From positions 29,387 to 93,386 of the forward strand of contig RJMB01000008.1 of NCBI GenBank assembly GCA_003725585.1: a stretch of DNA of 64,000 nt, given 5' to 3'. Positions 36,735 through 45,911 of the stretch are shown piece after piece. The stretch's first letter is position 1, and each line of letters starts with the position of its first letter. The notes beneath the pieces were generated by a model that made no database searches, was not told the DNA's origin, and saw only the letters and a list, made by a program, of their open reading frames with translations. This stretch comes from Halostreptopolyspora alba. GTDB taxonomy: Bacteria; Actinomycetota; Actinomycetes; Streptosporangiales; Streptosporangiaceae. The translations under genes were made by a program, and so were the position numbers.

Positions 36735-37301
36735 ATGGCTGTTGACTCCCTGATGGTCGAACTCGGCACACCGGCGCCCGACTTCGCCCTGCCGTCGGTC
36801 TCGGGCGGCACGGTTTCCCTGGCCGACTTCGCGAGCGCGCCGGCGCTGCTGGTGATGTTCCTGTCGAACCACTGCCCCTACGTCCGCCGGATCGAGAACG
36901 GCATTGCCACGGTGACGGCCGAGTACCGCGACCGTGGCCTGGCAACGGTCGCGATCTGTTCCAACGACGCCTCCACCCATCCCGACGACGGCCCCGAGCA
37001 CCTGGCCGAGCAGGTCAGGCGCGCCGGATTCGGGTTCGACTACCTGGTGGACGAGAGCCAGGAGGTCGCCAGAGCGTACCGCGCCGCCTGCACCCCCGAC
37101 TTCTTCCTCTACGACGGCCAGCGCCGGTTGGCCTACCGTGGCGAGTTCGACAGTGCCCGGCCGAGCAACGACGCGCCCGCCGACGGGGCGAGCCTGCGAG
37201 GCGCCCTCGACGCCGTCCTCGCCGGTGCGCCCGTACCCGAACCGCAGTACCCGAGCTTGGGGTGCGGCATCAAGTGGAAAGCGGGCAACGAGCCCGCGTG
37301 A
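36735..37301 (+). CDS. Thioredoxin-fold AhpC/TSA-like protein
   Basis: The 188-aa protein begins with the peroxiredoxin/ResA-type opening LGTPAPDFALPSVSG. A single N-terminal cysteine (SNHCPYV, Cys47) follows where thioredoxins have CxxC, and a second lies near the C-terminus in LGCGIKWK. NHCPYV members of this group are widespread and are thought to act in thiol redox or peroxide chemistry, but no substrate is fixed. CAGACT at 36722-36727 lies eight bases before the ATG and may be a leaderless -10 box. Confidence 0.85.
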   Translation: MAVDSLMVELGTPAPDFALPSVSGGTVSLADFASAPALLVMFLSNHCPYVRRIENGIATVTAEYRDRGLATVAICSNDASTHPDDGPEHLAEQVRRAGFGFDYLVDESQEVARAYRAACTPDFFLYDGQRRLAYRGEFDSARPSNDAPADGASLRGALDAVLAGAPVPEPQYPSLGCGIKWKAGNEPA

Positions 37302-37363
37302 TTCACGACTGGACGAATCTACGTTGTAAAGGCAGCGCTGCCCGTCGGCACCATGACCGCTGG

Positions 37364-38374
37364 TCAGCACTCCACCGGCATCTCCCGGCCCGCCACCAGG
37401 CGCCGGGCCACGGTGGCGTCGGTCACCAGCGTGGAGACGAGCCCGGTGCGCAGGACGATGTCGATGGCCTCCTCCTTCTCCTCTCCCGCGGCCATCGCGA
37501 TCACCTCGGGTACCCGGCGCAGCTCCTCGGTGCCGATGGTGAGCACGCGGTCGGCGAGGTCGGTTCGTACCTCGTTGGCCCGCGCGTCGAACAGGTGCGT
37601 CGACATCTCCGCGCGTACGCCCAACTCGCGGTAGGAGTCCCGGGTGGTGGGGTCTAGCGCGTCATGGACCGTGGAGAGGTCGGGTGACCAGGCGCCGATC
37701 GACACGACGGCCTTGCTGATCCGGTCGAACCAGCTGAACGCCGTGGCGACGCCGGGGTCCGTCCGCAGGGCGCGCGCCGTGTCGGGATCGGGAAGGATCA
37801 GAGGGGCATAGATCGGGTAGGCGGTTCCCCCTGACAGTTCGGCGGCGCGTTTGACCGTCTCGACGGCGCCCCGGGACGGGACGCGCTGCGAGTAAACCCC
37901 GTTGACCTGCACGGTGGTGCATCGAGGCAGTCGGGTGAGCGACTGTAGTACGACGTTGAGCGTCCGGCCCCACGCCAGCCCGAGCACGTCGTCCTCCTCG
38001 ACGATCTCGGTGAGCAGTTCCGCCGCCACCGCGCCGATCTGACTGCGCTGGCTCTGCGGGCTGTCCGAGACGGTGCGTACGGCGATCGCCCGCCGCAGAC
38101 CGTAGGCCGACCGCAGCGCGCTGGACAGTTCGGCGTCGATCTGGCCCGGTATTCGGACGTCGATCCGCACGATGCCGGATTCGCGCGCCAGGTCGAGCAC
38201 GCGCGCGACCTTGAACCGGCTCAGCCCGAACTCCTCCGCGATCTCGACCTTGGACCGTCCGTCGAGGTAGAAGCGCCGGGCGACGTCGGCCGCCAGGAGC
38301 AGCTCGGTCGGCCCCCTGGCCTGTCGGTTGTTGGCCTCGGCGTGGTGTGGCTGCTCTTCACTGTGCTGCGACAT
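37364..38374 (-). CDS. SorC-family sugar-responsive transcriptional regulator
   Basis: The 336-aa protein has an N-terminal helix-turn-helix (about 27-60, RSKVEIAEEFGLSRFKVARV) and a C-terminal sugar-binding domain of the SorC/DeoR-like NagB/RpiA fold (about 75-330, containing GLAWGRTLNVVLQSL and VGVYSQ-like VNGVYSQRVPSRG). The effector is probably a phosphorylated sugar or polyol. ATG at 38374 is chosen on length; GGTGGAG lies very close to it, and ATG at 38389 is an alternative. The gene diverges from the polyol dehydrogenase/transporter operon, which it most likely controls. Confidence 0.87.
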   Translation of the reverse strand: MSQHSEEQPHHAEANNRQARGPTELLLAADVARRFYLDGRSKVEIAEEFGLSRFKVARVLDLARESGIVRIDVRIPGQIDAELSSALRSAYGLRRAIAVRTVSDSPQSQRSQIGAVAAELLTEIVEEDDVLGLAWGRTLNVVLQSLTRLPRCTTVQVNGVYSQRVPSRGAVETVKRAAELSGGTAYPIYAPLILPDPDTARALRTDPGVATAFSWFDRISKAVVSIGAWSPDLSTVHDALDPTTRDSYRELGVRAEMSTHLFDARANEVRTDLADRVLTIGTEELRRVPEVIAMAAGEEKEEAIDIVLRTGLVSTLVTDATVARRLVAGREMPVEC

Positions 38375-38424
38375 ATCTCCACCGCTCATCTGAGATGGGT
38401 GACGCTCGTTGTGTGAATCATACG

Positions 38425-38453
38425 TTGACACCCCGTTTCGCGGGCGCTTCAAT
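38425..38453 (+). promoter_or_regulatory. Sigma-70-type promoter of the polyol operon
   Basis: TTGACA (38425-38430), a 17-base spacer and TTCAAT (38448-38453) form a good housekeeping-type promoter reading into the dehydrogenase gene. Confidence 0.6.
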
Positions 38454-38479
38454 AGTGGTCAATCAAGTGAGTGTGACCC

Positions 38480-38493
38480 TGCTCATATGAGCA
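38480..38493. promoter_or_regulatory. Perfect palindrome TGCTCATATGAGCA
   Basis: This 14-base perfect palindrome lies just downstream of the expected transcription start of the polyol operon and upstream of the dehydrogenase start. It is the best candidate operator for the divergent SorC-type regulator. Confidence 0.6.
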
Positions 38494-38512
38494 GAATCGT
38501 GTGGGGGTGCCG

Positions 38513-39517
38513 GTGCGTGTAGCCACTATCGAGAGACCCGGTGAGGTGAGGACGGGGGAGCGGGCGTACCCCAGCCCCACCCCCGGGCAGGTCGTCGTGC
38601 GTGTGGGGGCCTGTGGTGTCTGCGGGACCGACCTGCACATCGCCGACGGCGAGTTCCCCCCGAGCCCGTATCCCCTGGTCCCCGGGCACGAGTTCAGCGG
38701 GGAGATCGTCGAGACGGGCCCGGGTGCCACCGCGGACCTCCGGGTGGGCGACCGGGTCGCCGTCGACCCGAGCCTGTTCTGCGGGTTCTGTGATGCGTGC
38801 AGCGCCGGGCGCGGCAACCTCTGCGCGAACTGGGGCGCCATCGGCGACACGGTCGACGGGGCGTTCGCGGAGTACGTGAGTGTCCCCGCGGTCAACTGCC
38901 ACCGGATTCCCGAGTCGATGTCGTTTCGCGAGGGCGCCCTCGTCGAACCGCTGTCCTGCGCGGTTCACGGGCTGCGTCGGGTGGGCGTGTCTCCGGGGGA
39001 GGACTTCCTGCTGGTGGGAGCGGGGACGATGGGGCTGCTGCTGCAGCAGCTCCTGCAACGCGGTGGGGCGCGCGTCGCCGTGGCCGACCGCAACACCGAG
39101 CGTCTCGCCGTCGCGGAGTCGCTGGGTGCCCGGGCCACCGCCACCAGCGTCGCCGAGCTCGGTGCCTTGGGCGTCGACGCGGCCGTGGACGCCACCGGAG
39201 CACCGGCCGCGATCGAGGCGGCACTCGCGACCGTGCGGCGCGGCGGTCGGTTCCTGGTGTTCGGGGTGGCGCCGGAGGAAGCCCGCGTCAGCGTCTCACC
39301 GTTTCGTCTCTACAACGACGAGATCACCATCGTCGGCTCAATGGCGGTGCTGCACAGCTTCCGAGTGGCGCGTGACCTGCTCGCCGCGGGCGCTGTCGAC
39401 CCCGCCCCACTCCTCACGCACGCCCTCCCGCTCGCGCGTTTCCCCGAGGCGCTCGACCTCATGCGGGCGGGTGCCGGCGTGAAGATCCAGGTAGTCCCGG
39501 AACTCACGAAGGGCTGA
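38513..39517 (+). CDS. Zinc-dependent medium-chain polyol/alcohol dehydrogenase
   Basis: The 334-aa enzyme has catalytic zinc ligands Cys37 (CGVCGTD), His59 and Glu60 (PGHEF), and structural zinc cysteines 90, 93, 96 and 104 (CGFCDACSAGRGNLC). The dinucleotide fold VGAGTMGLL lies near 165. It resembles sorbitol/xylitol/arabitol dehydrogenases; with the adjacent transporter it would oxidise an imported polyol to a ketose. GTG at 38513 is preferred, while GTG at 38501 is also open. The solute-binding protein gene starts two bases after its stop codon. Confidence 0.88.
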   Translation: MRVATIERPGEVRTGERAYPSPTPGQVVVRVGACGVCGTDLHIADGEFPPSPYPLVPGHEFSGEIVETGPGATADLRVGDRVAVDPSLFCGFCDACSAGRGNLCANWGAIGDTVDGAFAEYVSVPAVNCHRIPESMSFREGALVEPLSCAVHGLRRVGVSPGEDFLLVGAGTMGLLLQQLLQRGGARVAVADRNTERLAVAESLGARATATSVAELGALGVDAAVDATGAPAAIEAALATVRRGGRFLVFGVAPEEARVSVSPFRLYNDEITIVGSMAVLHSFRVARDLLAAGAVDPAPLLTHALPLARFPEALDLMRAGAGVKIQVVPELTKG

Positions 39518-39519
39518 GT

Positions 39520-40914
39520 ATGCGCGGTAGAGATACCCCCGGCCCGCGTCCGTGGCCCGGCCGGGAGCGCCGGTCTCCCGTGGCCTCCCTCGCCGCGGCC
39601 GCGTGCGCGGCCCTGACCCTGGGCGGCTGCGCCGGTGCCGGCGGCTCCGGCTCGGACCAACTCGTGGTCGCCATCGTCGCAAACCCCCAGATGCAGGACG
39701 CGATCGCGCTGCAGGACCACTTCACCGAGGAGTTCCCGGGCGTCGACGTGGAGTTCGTGCAGCTTCCCGAGAACGAGGCGCGGGCCAAGATCACGGCGTC
39801 CGTCTCCACCGGGGGTGGCGAGTTCGACGTGGTGATGATCAGCAACTACGAGACAGCCCAGTGGGCCGAGTATGGCTGGATCGAGAACCTGCAGCCCCAC
39901 ATCGACGCGACGGAGGGCTACCGGGGTGAGGACTTCATGCCCGCGATCCGTGACTCGTTGTCGTACGAGGGAGACATGTACTCGGTGCCCTTCTACGGCG
40001 AATCGTCGTTCCTGGCCTACCGCGAGGACCTCTTCGAGGAGGCCGGCCTCGAGATGCCGGAGAATCCCACCTGGGAGGAGGTGGCCGAGTTCGCCGCCGA
40101 GCTCGACGACCCGGACAACGGCGTCTCCGGAATCTGCCTACGCGGACTTCCCGGCTGGGGCGAGGTCATGGCTCCCCTCAACACGGTCGTCAACACCTTC
40201 GGCGGACGCTGGTACGACGAGGAGTGGAGGGCGCGTCTGGACGACCCGGAGTTCCGCTCCGCCGTGGAGTTCTACGTCGACCTGGTGCGCGAACACGGCC
40301 AACCCGGTGCCGCCAACAGCGGATACGGTGACTGCCTCTCGCGCTACAGCCAGGGCAACGCCGCCATGTGGTACGACGCGACGGCCATGGTGAGCTCCCT
40401 GGAGGACCCGGAGTCCAGCGCCGTCGTCGGCAAGAGTGGCTACGTCGCCGCACCCGTCGAGCGCACCGACAACAGTGGGTGGCTCTACACCTGGACGCTG
40501 GCGGTACCGGCCACCAGCGAGCACAAGGACCAGGCGTGGGACTTCGTCTCCTGGATGACCCACCCCGACTACGTCTCCCTGGTCGCCGAGGAGTTCGGTT
40601 GGGAACGCGTCCCCCCGGGAAGCCGTGCCTCGACGTTCGAGGCCGACGGCTACCAGGAGGTCGCGGGCGCCTACGCCGAACCGATGCGTCAGGCCATCGA
40701 GTCCGCCGACCCGAACGAGCCCACCGTCGACCCCGTCCCCTACTCCGGGATCGGCTTCGTGGGAATCCCCGAGTTCCAGGACATGGGAACCCGGGTCAGC
40801 CAGCAGATCAGCGCCGCCATCGCCGGACAGACCAGCGTCGAGGAGGCCCTGGAACAGAGCGAGCGCTACGCCCGGGCGGTCGGCGACACCTACCAGGGGG
40901 AGGACCGCCGTTGA
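39520..40914 (+). CDS. Sugar/polyol ABC transporter solute-binding lipoprotein
   Basis: The 464-aa family-1 extracellular binding protein has lipobox LGGC (Cys37) after a basic N-terminus. The mature domain shows VVAIVANPQMQDAIALQDHF, FDVVMISNYETAQWAEYGWI, PFYGESSFLAYREDLFEEAG and a late TWTLAVPATSEHKDQAWDFV region, the pattern of polyol-type SmoE/MtlE proteins. It should deliver substrate to the two permeases that follow. The first permease start overlaps its stop (TTGA). Confidence 0.92.
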   Translation: MRGRDTPGPRPWPGRERRSPVASLAAAACAALTLGGCAGAGGSGSDQLVVAIVANPQMQDAIALQDHFTEEFPGVDVEFVQLPENEARAKITASVSTGGGEFDVVMISNYETAQWAEYGWIENLQPHIDATEGYRGEDFMPAIRDSLSYEGDMYSVPFYGESSFLAYREDLFEEAGLEMPENPTWEEVAEFAAELDDPDNGVSGICLRGLPGWGEVMAPLNTVVNTFGGRWYDEEWRARLDDPEFRSAVEFYVDLVREHGQPGAANSGYGDCLSRYSQGNAAMWYDATAMVSSLEDPESSAVVGKSGYVAAPVERTDNSGWLYTWTLAVPATSEHKDQAWDFVSWMTHPDYVSLVAEEFGWERVPPGSRASTFEADGYQEVAGAYAEPMRQAIESADPNEPTVDPVPYSGIGFVGIPEFQDMGTRVSQQISAAIAGQTSVEEALEQSERYARAVGDTYQGEDRR

Positions 40915-41831
40915 GCACGACCACGGTCCCACGGCGCGCCGTCGCCGACCGTTCGCGGAACTGGAGGCACAGAGCTCCACTGTTGCCCGCGCTGGTGTTC
41001 ACGATCCTGCTCACCCAGCTGCCGTTCCTGGCCACCATCTGGTACTCGCTACGTTCGTGGAACCTGCTGCGTCCGGGCTCCCAGGAGTTCACCGGGCTGG
41101 CCAACTACGCGGCGATCCTCACCGACGCTCAGTTCCTCGCCGCCGCGACGAACACAGTACTCATCACCGCCTCGTGCGTCCTGGTGTCCATGATGCTGGG
41201 AATCGGGCTGGCAGTGCTGCTCGACCGCAGGTTCGTGGGGCGGGGCGTGGTGCGCACCCTTCTGATCACCCCGTTTCTGATCCTGCCGGTCGCCACCGCG
41301 CTGCTGTGGAAGACCACGATGCTCGACCCGGTGTTCGGACTCGTGGGTTTCGTCCTGTCGCCGTTGGGACTGGGCGAGGTGGACTGGGCGTCCAGCTATC
41401 CGGTGCTGTCCGTCGTCGCGGCCCTGGTGTGGCAGTGGACGCCGTTCATGATGCTGCTGATCCTGGCCGGGCTGCAGAGCCAGGGACGCGACGTCATCGA
41501 GGCCGGGCAGGTGGACGGGGCGAGCGCCTGGCAGATGTTCGCCATGATCACACTGCCGCACCTGCGTCGCTACATCGAGCTCGGTGTGCTGCTCGGAGCG
41601 ATCTACGTCATCAACACCTTCGACACGATCTACATGATGACCCAGGGCGGCCCAGGAACCGCCAGCGCCAACCTCCCCTTCACGATCTACCAGCGGGCGT
41701 TCCTCGGCTTCGATGTCGGCCAGTCGGCGGCCATGGGTGTGGTGGTCGTCATCGGCACGATCATCGTGGCCCTGCTCGCGCTGCGGCTGATCTTCCGCGC
41801 CTTCCTGTCCTCCGAGGAGCAGAACGCATGA
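40911..41831 (+). CDS. Sugar/polyol ABC transporter permease 1 (SmoF/MalF-like)
   Basis: The 306-aa inner-membrane permease has six helices and an EAA-type cytoplasmic loop EAGQVDGASAWQMF near 197-210, the docking site for the ATPase. TTG at 40911 is chosen because it overlaps the preceding stop as TTGA and has GGGGGAGGA seven bases upstream. TQGGPG(T)ASANLPF near 245 is characteristic of polyol/sugar permeases of this class. Confidence 0.92.
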   Translation: MSTTTVPRRAVADRSRNWRHRAPLLPALVFTILLTQLPFLATIWYSLRSWNLLRPGSQEFTGLANYAAILTDAQFLAAATNTVLITASCVLVSMMLGIGLAVLLDRRFVGRGVVRTLLITPFLILPVATALLWKTTMLDPVFGLVGFVLSPLGLGEVDWASSYPVLSVVAALVWQWTPFMMLLILAGLQSQGRDVIEAGQVDGASAWQMFAMITLPHLRRYIELGVLLGAIYVINTFDTIYMMTQGGPGTASANLPFTIYQRAFLGFDVGQSAAMGVVVVIGTIIVALLALRLIFRAFLSSEEQNA

Positions 41832-42724
41832 CCGCGACCCACGACCGACCCGCGGAACGCGTTCCGCGGCCCCCGCGGGCAGCCGAGCGCCCCGCCCGCC
41901 GCCCACTGCGTCCCCGCGGCCTCAGCGGAACCGCGCTGACCGTCCTGACCTGGGCAGTCGCCCTGGTGTTCGTCTCGCCCGCGCTGTGGATGGTGCTCAC
42001 CGCCTTCAAGCGGGAGGCGGATGCCTACACCGACCCGCCCCGGCTGCTGTTCACGCCGACCCTGGAGCGTTTCGCCACGGTGTTCGACGCCGGGATCCTG
42101 CCCCACGTCGGAAACTCGTTGATCGCGACACTGTGCTCGGCGGCGCTGGTCGTGCTGCTCGGTGTACCGGCCGCCTACGCGCTCTCGATCGCGCCGGTTG
42201 ATCGCACCAGGGACGTGCTGTTCTTCTTCATCTCGACCAAGATGCTGCCGGTGGTCGCGGTGATCGTCCCGCTGTACGTCGCGGCGGGAAGGTTGAACGT
42301 CCTCGACAACATATGGACGCTCGTGCTGCTCTACACGGCGATGAACCTGCCCATCGCCGTCTGGATGCTGCGCTCCTTCTTCCTGGAGGTTCCCACCGCC
42401 GTCATCGAGGCGGCGCGGGTGGAGGGCGCCTCGCTGCCCCGGGTACTGCGGTCGGTGATGTTGCCCATGATGGCCCCCGGAATCGCCGCGACCGTGTTGA
42501 TCTGCATGATCTTCTCGTGGAACGAGTTCTTCTTCGCGGTGAACCTGACCGCTTCCCAGGCGGCGACCGTGCCGGTGTTCATGGTTGGCTTCATCACCAG
42601 CGAGAGCCTGTACTGGGCACAGCTGTCCGCGGCGGCGACGGTGGTCTCGTTGCCGATCGTGGTTGTTGGCTGGCTCGCCCAACGCCAGCTGGTGCGCGGG
42701 CTGTCGATGGGTGCGGTGAAGTAG
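41828..42724 (+). CDS. Sugar/polyol ABC transporter permease 2 (SmoG/MalG-like)
   Basis: The 298-aa permease has a 35-residue Arg/Pro N-terminus, six helices and EAA loop EAARVEGASLPRVL near 198-211. Its ATG overlaps the permease-1 stop as ATGA. No ATP-binding subunit follows, so the transporter presumably borrows a shared MsiK-type ATPase encoded elsewhere, as many actinobacterial sugar importers do. Confidence 0.93.
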   Translation: MTATHDRPAERVPRPPRAAERPARRPLRPRGLSGTALTVLTWAVALVFVSPALWMVLTAFKREADAYTDPPRLLFTPTLERFATVFDAGILPHVGNSLIATLCSAALVVLLGVPAAYALSIAPVDRTRDVLFFFISTKMLPVVAVIVPLYVAAGRLNVLDNIWTLVLLYTAMNLPIAVWMLRSFFLEVPTAVIEAARVEGASLPRVLRSVMLPMMAPGIAATVLICMIFSWNEFFFAVNLTASQAATVPVFMVGFITSESLYWAQLSAAATVVSLPIVVVGWLAQRQLVRGLSMGAVK

Positions 42725-42817
42725 GGCGGCGGCCCGTCGCCCCGGCCCTCGTGGACGTCACCGCTTCGTAAGGACCCAATAGGGACCTCGGGCGGCGAAC
42801 ACCACCGAGACTGGAAG

Positions 42818-44479
42818 GTGTCACGACAACAGGATTTCCCAACGGGCGAGTTCACGGCCGCCCGCGCGCCACGGCCGCGAACCGGTGCCCTGTGCGGGGT
42901 CGTCGCCGCGGGGGCGGGGATGGCCGTCGCCGAGGTCGGTGGCGCGCTGACCGGTCCCGAGGCCACGCCCCTGCTGGCGGTGGGCGACGCGGTCGTCGAT
43001 CTGGTCCCGCAACCGGTCAAGGAGCTGGCGATCGCCCTGTTCGGTACGGCCGACAAGGTGGTGCTGCTCGGCGGAATGGGTGTGGTGCTGGCCGGGGTCG
43101 CGGCCGGTATCGGCTCCCTGGCACGCGGCCGGCGCTGGATCGGCGACGCCGGGATCGCGCTGTTCGGCGCCATCGGTGTCCTCGCGGCGCTGACCAGGCC
43201 CGACAGCGGGCCTCTCGACGCGCTGCCGTCACTGGTGGGAGCGGCCGCGGCCGTGGGAACGCTGCGTCTGTTGTTGGCGCTGGCCCCGGAAGCGCCGGCG
43301 GCGGCCACGCCAACCGGGCCGATGGCGGGCGACACCGCGTCCGGGTTCGAGGACGGGGACGGGCACGGCGAGCCACGAGCGCGTGTGGGGTTCGACCGTC
43401 GCCGGTTCGTCGCGGTCGCCGGTGCCACGGCCGCGCTCTCCGGGGCGGTCGGGACCGGCGCGCGGTGGTACTCCTCGTCCCGTGTCGACCCCGCGGGGAC
43501 GCGTGAGGCGGTCAGCCTGCCCCGGCCGGCTTCCCCGGCGCCCCCGCTCGCCGACGGGGTCGAACTCGACGTAGCGGACCAGCCTCCCTTCTTCACCCCC
43601 AACGAGGACTTCTACCGCATCGACACCGTGCTGTCCGTACCACGGATCGACGCCAGGGCCTGGCGGCTGCGGGTGCACGGACGCGGCGTCACCGAGCGCG
43701 AGTACACCTTCGACGACCTGTTGAACCGCTCCGACCTGGCCGAGCGCGACATCACACTGGCGTGCGTGTCGAACCAGGTGGGCGGCTCCCTGGTGGGCAA
43801 CGCGCGCTGGATCGGTGTGCCGTTGGCCGGGCTGCTGCGTGAGGTGGGGGTCCGACCGCCCGATGAGGGCGGCCCCGCCGACCAGCTGGTGTCGCGCTCC
43901 TCTGACGGTATGACGATCGGAACCCCGGTCTCCGACGTCATGGACGGCCGTGACGCGATGCTCGCCCTCGGCATGAACGGCGAACCTCTTCCCGTCCGCC
44001 ACGGCTTTCCGCTGCGCATGGTGGTTCCCGGGTTGTACGGCTACGTCTCGGCGTGCAAGTGGCTGGTGGAGCTGGAGCTGACCACGTTCGACGCCTTCGA
44101 CGCCTACTGGGTCCCCCGCGGGTGGTCGCGAGAGGCGCCGGTCAAGACGCAGTCGCGCATCGACACTCCCGGGGGAGCGGACACACTCGACGCCGGAACG
44201 GTCACCGTGGCCGGTGTCGCCTGGGCCCAGAACGTCGGAATCGAGAACGTCGAGGTCCGTGTGGACGAGGGGGTGTGGCACGAGGCGACGCTCGCCGCGG
44301 AGGACACGGCCGACACGTGGCGACAGTGGACGTTCGAGTGGGACGCGAGCCCGGGCGAGCACCGCCTGACCGTCCGGGCCACCGACCGCGATGGCCGGAC
44401 CCAGACCGCGGAGGAGGCGCCGCCCTCTCCCAACGGGGCCACGGGCCACCACTCGGTCGACGTGACCGTCGCGTCCTGA
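42818..44479 (+). CDS. Membrane-anchored molybdopterin oxidoreductase, sulfite-oxidase fold
   Basis: The 553-aa protein has an N-terminal membrane part with four hydrophobic segments (about 25-165). A linker follows with an internal Arg-rich DRRRFVAVAGATAALSG (193-209) resembling a Tat motif. The catalytic sulfite-oxidase-type Moco domain (about 250-455) has Mo-ligand Cys316 in LACVSNQVGGSLVGNARWIG, and a C-terminal Ig-like dimerisation domain extends to the end. Family members oxidise or reduce sulfur compounds or repair methionine sulfoxide. The catalytic domain should be outside the membrane. The GTG start has GGAAG touching it, so the exact start is uncertain. Confidence 0.9.
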   Translation: MSRQQDFPTGEFTAARAPRPRTGALCGVVAAGAGMAVAEVGGALTGPEATPLLAVGDAVVDLVPQPVKELAIALFGTADKVVLLGGMGVVLAGVAAGIGSLARGRRWIGDAGIALFGAIGVLAALTRPDSGPLDALPSLVGAAAAVGTLRLLLALAPEAPAAATPTGPMAGDTASGFEDGDGHGEPRARVGFDRRRFVAVAGATAALSGAVGTGARWYSSSRVDPAGTREAVSLPRPASPAPPLADGVELDVADQPPFFTPNEDFYRIDTVLSVPRIDARAWRLRVHGRGVTEREYTFDDLLNRSDLAERDITLACVSNQVGGSLVGNARWIGVPLAGLLREVGVRPPDEGGPADQLVSRSSDGMTIGTPVSDVMDGRDAMLALGMNGEPLPVRHGFPLRMVVPGLYGYVSACKWLVELELTTFDAFDAYWVPRGWSREAPVKTQSRIDTPGGADTLDAGTVTVAGVAWAQNVGIENVEVRVDEGVWHEATLAAEDTADTWRQWTFEWDASPGEHRLTVRATDRDGRTQTAEEAPPSPNGATGHHSVDVTVAS

Positions 44480-44491
44480 CACGCTGACGCA

Positions 44492-44513
44492 GGGGCCCGG
44501 GGGGACGGGCCCC
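44492..44513 (+). terminator. Hairpin after the Moco oxidoreductase
   Basis: An 8-bp perfect stem GGGGCCCG/CGGGCCCC (44492-44499 with 44506-44513) lies 12 bases past the stop codon. Confidence 0.6.
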
Positions 44514-44603
44514 GCGCGTACTGTGGCGCGCTCCGCGGGTGACACACTCCGCGATCGCCCGGCCCGCGCCCCCAACAGCCCCGGGGAGGGGCCCCGGTGT
44601 GCA

Positions 44604-44616
44604 TTCAATGCTTGTA
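44604..44616. promoter_or_regulatory. ROK operator-like site TTCAATGCTTGTA
   Basis: This is one of three copies of TTYAANGCTTGNN in the window; it lies 54 bases before the ROK gene. The others precede xylF. Autoregulation is the natural reading. Confidence 0.5.
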
Positions 44617-44670
44617 TGCTCCCTTGCACCATTCGGTGTCGACCGGCCGGGAGAGCGAGGGAGGCGCGCC

Positions 44671-45846
44671 GTGTCCGATGTTGAGGTCACCCCCGGCACG
44701 CAGGCCGCGCTACGCCAGGCGAACCAGCAGCGCGTCATCGAGGCGCTGCGCGCGGGCGGCACCCTCACCCAGGCCGAGCTCGCGCGGGCCACGGGCCTCT
44801 CCGCGGCGAGTGTCTCCAACATCGTGCGCGACCTGCGCGAGCGCGGGACCGTGTCGGTGCGTCAGACCTCGTCCCACGGCAGGCGCGCCCGTGGGGTCAC
44901 CCTGGTGCGCCCGCCGGGCGCCGTTGTCGGGATCTCGTTCTCCCCCGATCGGATCTCGGTGGCGCTCGGTGACGGCCGCGGCACGGTGCTGGCGCGCGAG
45001 ACGATCGCCTACGACGTTGCCGTTGGCCCGGAGCGTGGGGTGCGGCGCGCGGTGTGGCTCACCGAGACGCTGCTCGGCAGGGCACGGGCCGAACGGTCGA
45101 TGGTGACCGCCGTCGGTGTCTCGCTTCCCGCGCCCGTCGACACCACGACGGGTGAGATCCTGGGGGTGTCCTGCCTGCCACGCTGGGACGGGTACCGCCC
45201 TTCCGAGGGCCTGTCCGAACGGATCGGGCTGCCGGTCGTCGTGGAGAATGACGCGAACCTGTGCGCGTTGGAGGAAACGCGGGCCGGCGTCGGGCGTGGC
45301 CGGAAGCACGTCATCTACCTGTGCCTGTCCCACGGAGTGGGGGCCGGGATCATCGTGTCCGGGCGGCTGCTTCGCGGCGCCGGCGGGACCGCGGGGGAGA
45401 TCGGGCACATGGGCCTGGACGAGCGCGGCCAGGTGTGCCGGTGCGGCAACCGCGGCTGTCTGGAGACCGTCGCCGGCGCGCCCTACATCCTCGACATGCT
45501 GCCGCGGTACGGCGACGCCGGAGCGCCGGCGACGGTCACCGAGATGGTGGAGGCGGCCGCGGTGTGGGATCCCGGGGCGCGGCGGATCATCGCCGAGGCC
45601 GGAGCCGCGCTCGGACGCGCGACCGCGATCCTGGCCAACGCCGTGAACCCGGAGCTGGTGATCGTCGGGGGAGAGCTGGCCGCCGCCGGGGAGCTGCTGC
45701 TGGAGCCGATGCGGCGCTCGATGGAGCTCGAGACCCTCAGTACCGCGCTCGACAACCTGAGCATCGTCCAGGCCGAGCTGGGTGAGGAGGCCGCGTTGCG
45801 TGGGGCTCTGCGCATGGCGTCGTCGGTGACTGAGGAGCCGGAGTAA
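44671..45846 (+). CDS. ROK-family transcriptional regulator (XylR/NagC-like)
   Basis: The 391-aa protein has a winged helix-turn-helix (about 20-75, LTQAELARATGLSAASVSNI) and a ROK sugar-binding domain with VVVENDANLCALEE near 190, HGVGAGIIVSGRLLRGAGG and the zinc-type CRCGNRGCLE near 257-266. It should bind a sugar and release its operators. GTG at 44671 has GGGAGG at good spacing; upstream in-frame starts lack one. It stands directly before a xylose-type ABC transporter and shares an operator motif with it. Confidence 0.9.
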   Translation: MSDVEVTPGTQAALRQANQQRVIEALRAGGTLTQAELARATGLSAASVSNIVRDLRERGTVSVRQTSSHGRRARGVTLVRPPGAVVGISFSPDRISVALGDGRGTVLARETIAYDVAVGPERGVRRAVWLTETLLGRARAERSMVTAVGVSLPAPVDTTTGEILGVSCLPRWDGYRPSEGLSERIGLPVVVENDANLCALEETRAGVGRGRKHVIYLCLSHGVGAGIIVSGRLLRGAGGTAGEIGHMGLDERGQVCRCGNRGCLETVAGAPYILDMLPRYGDAGAPATVTEMVEAAAVWDPGARRIIAEAGAALGRATAILANAVNPELVIVGGELAAAGELLLEPMRRSMELETLSTALDNLSIVQAELGEEAALRGALRMASSVTEEPE

Positions 45847-45911
45847 AAGATTGCTCGGGCCGCGGGGGTGTCGGCGTCCCGATGCTCCGCTGTGGCCTGG
45901 ATGTCCTTCTG

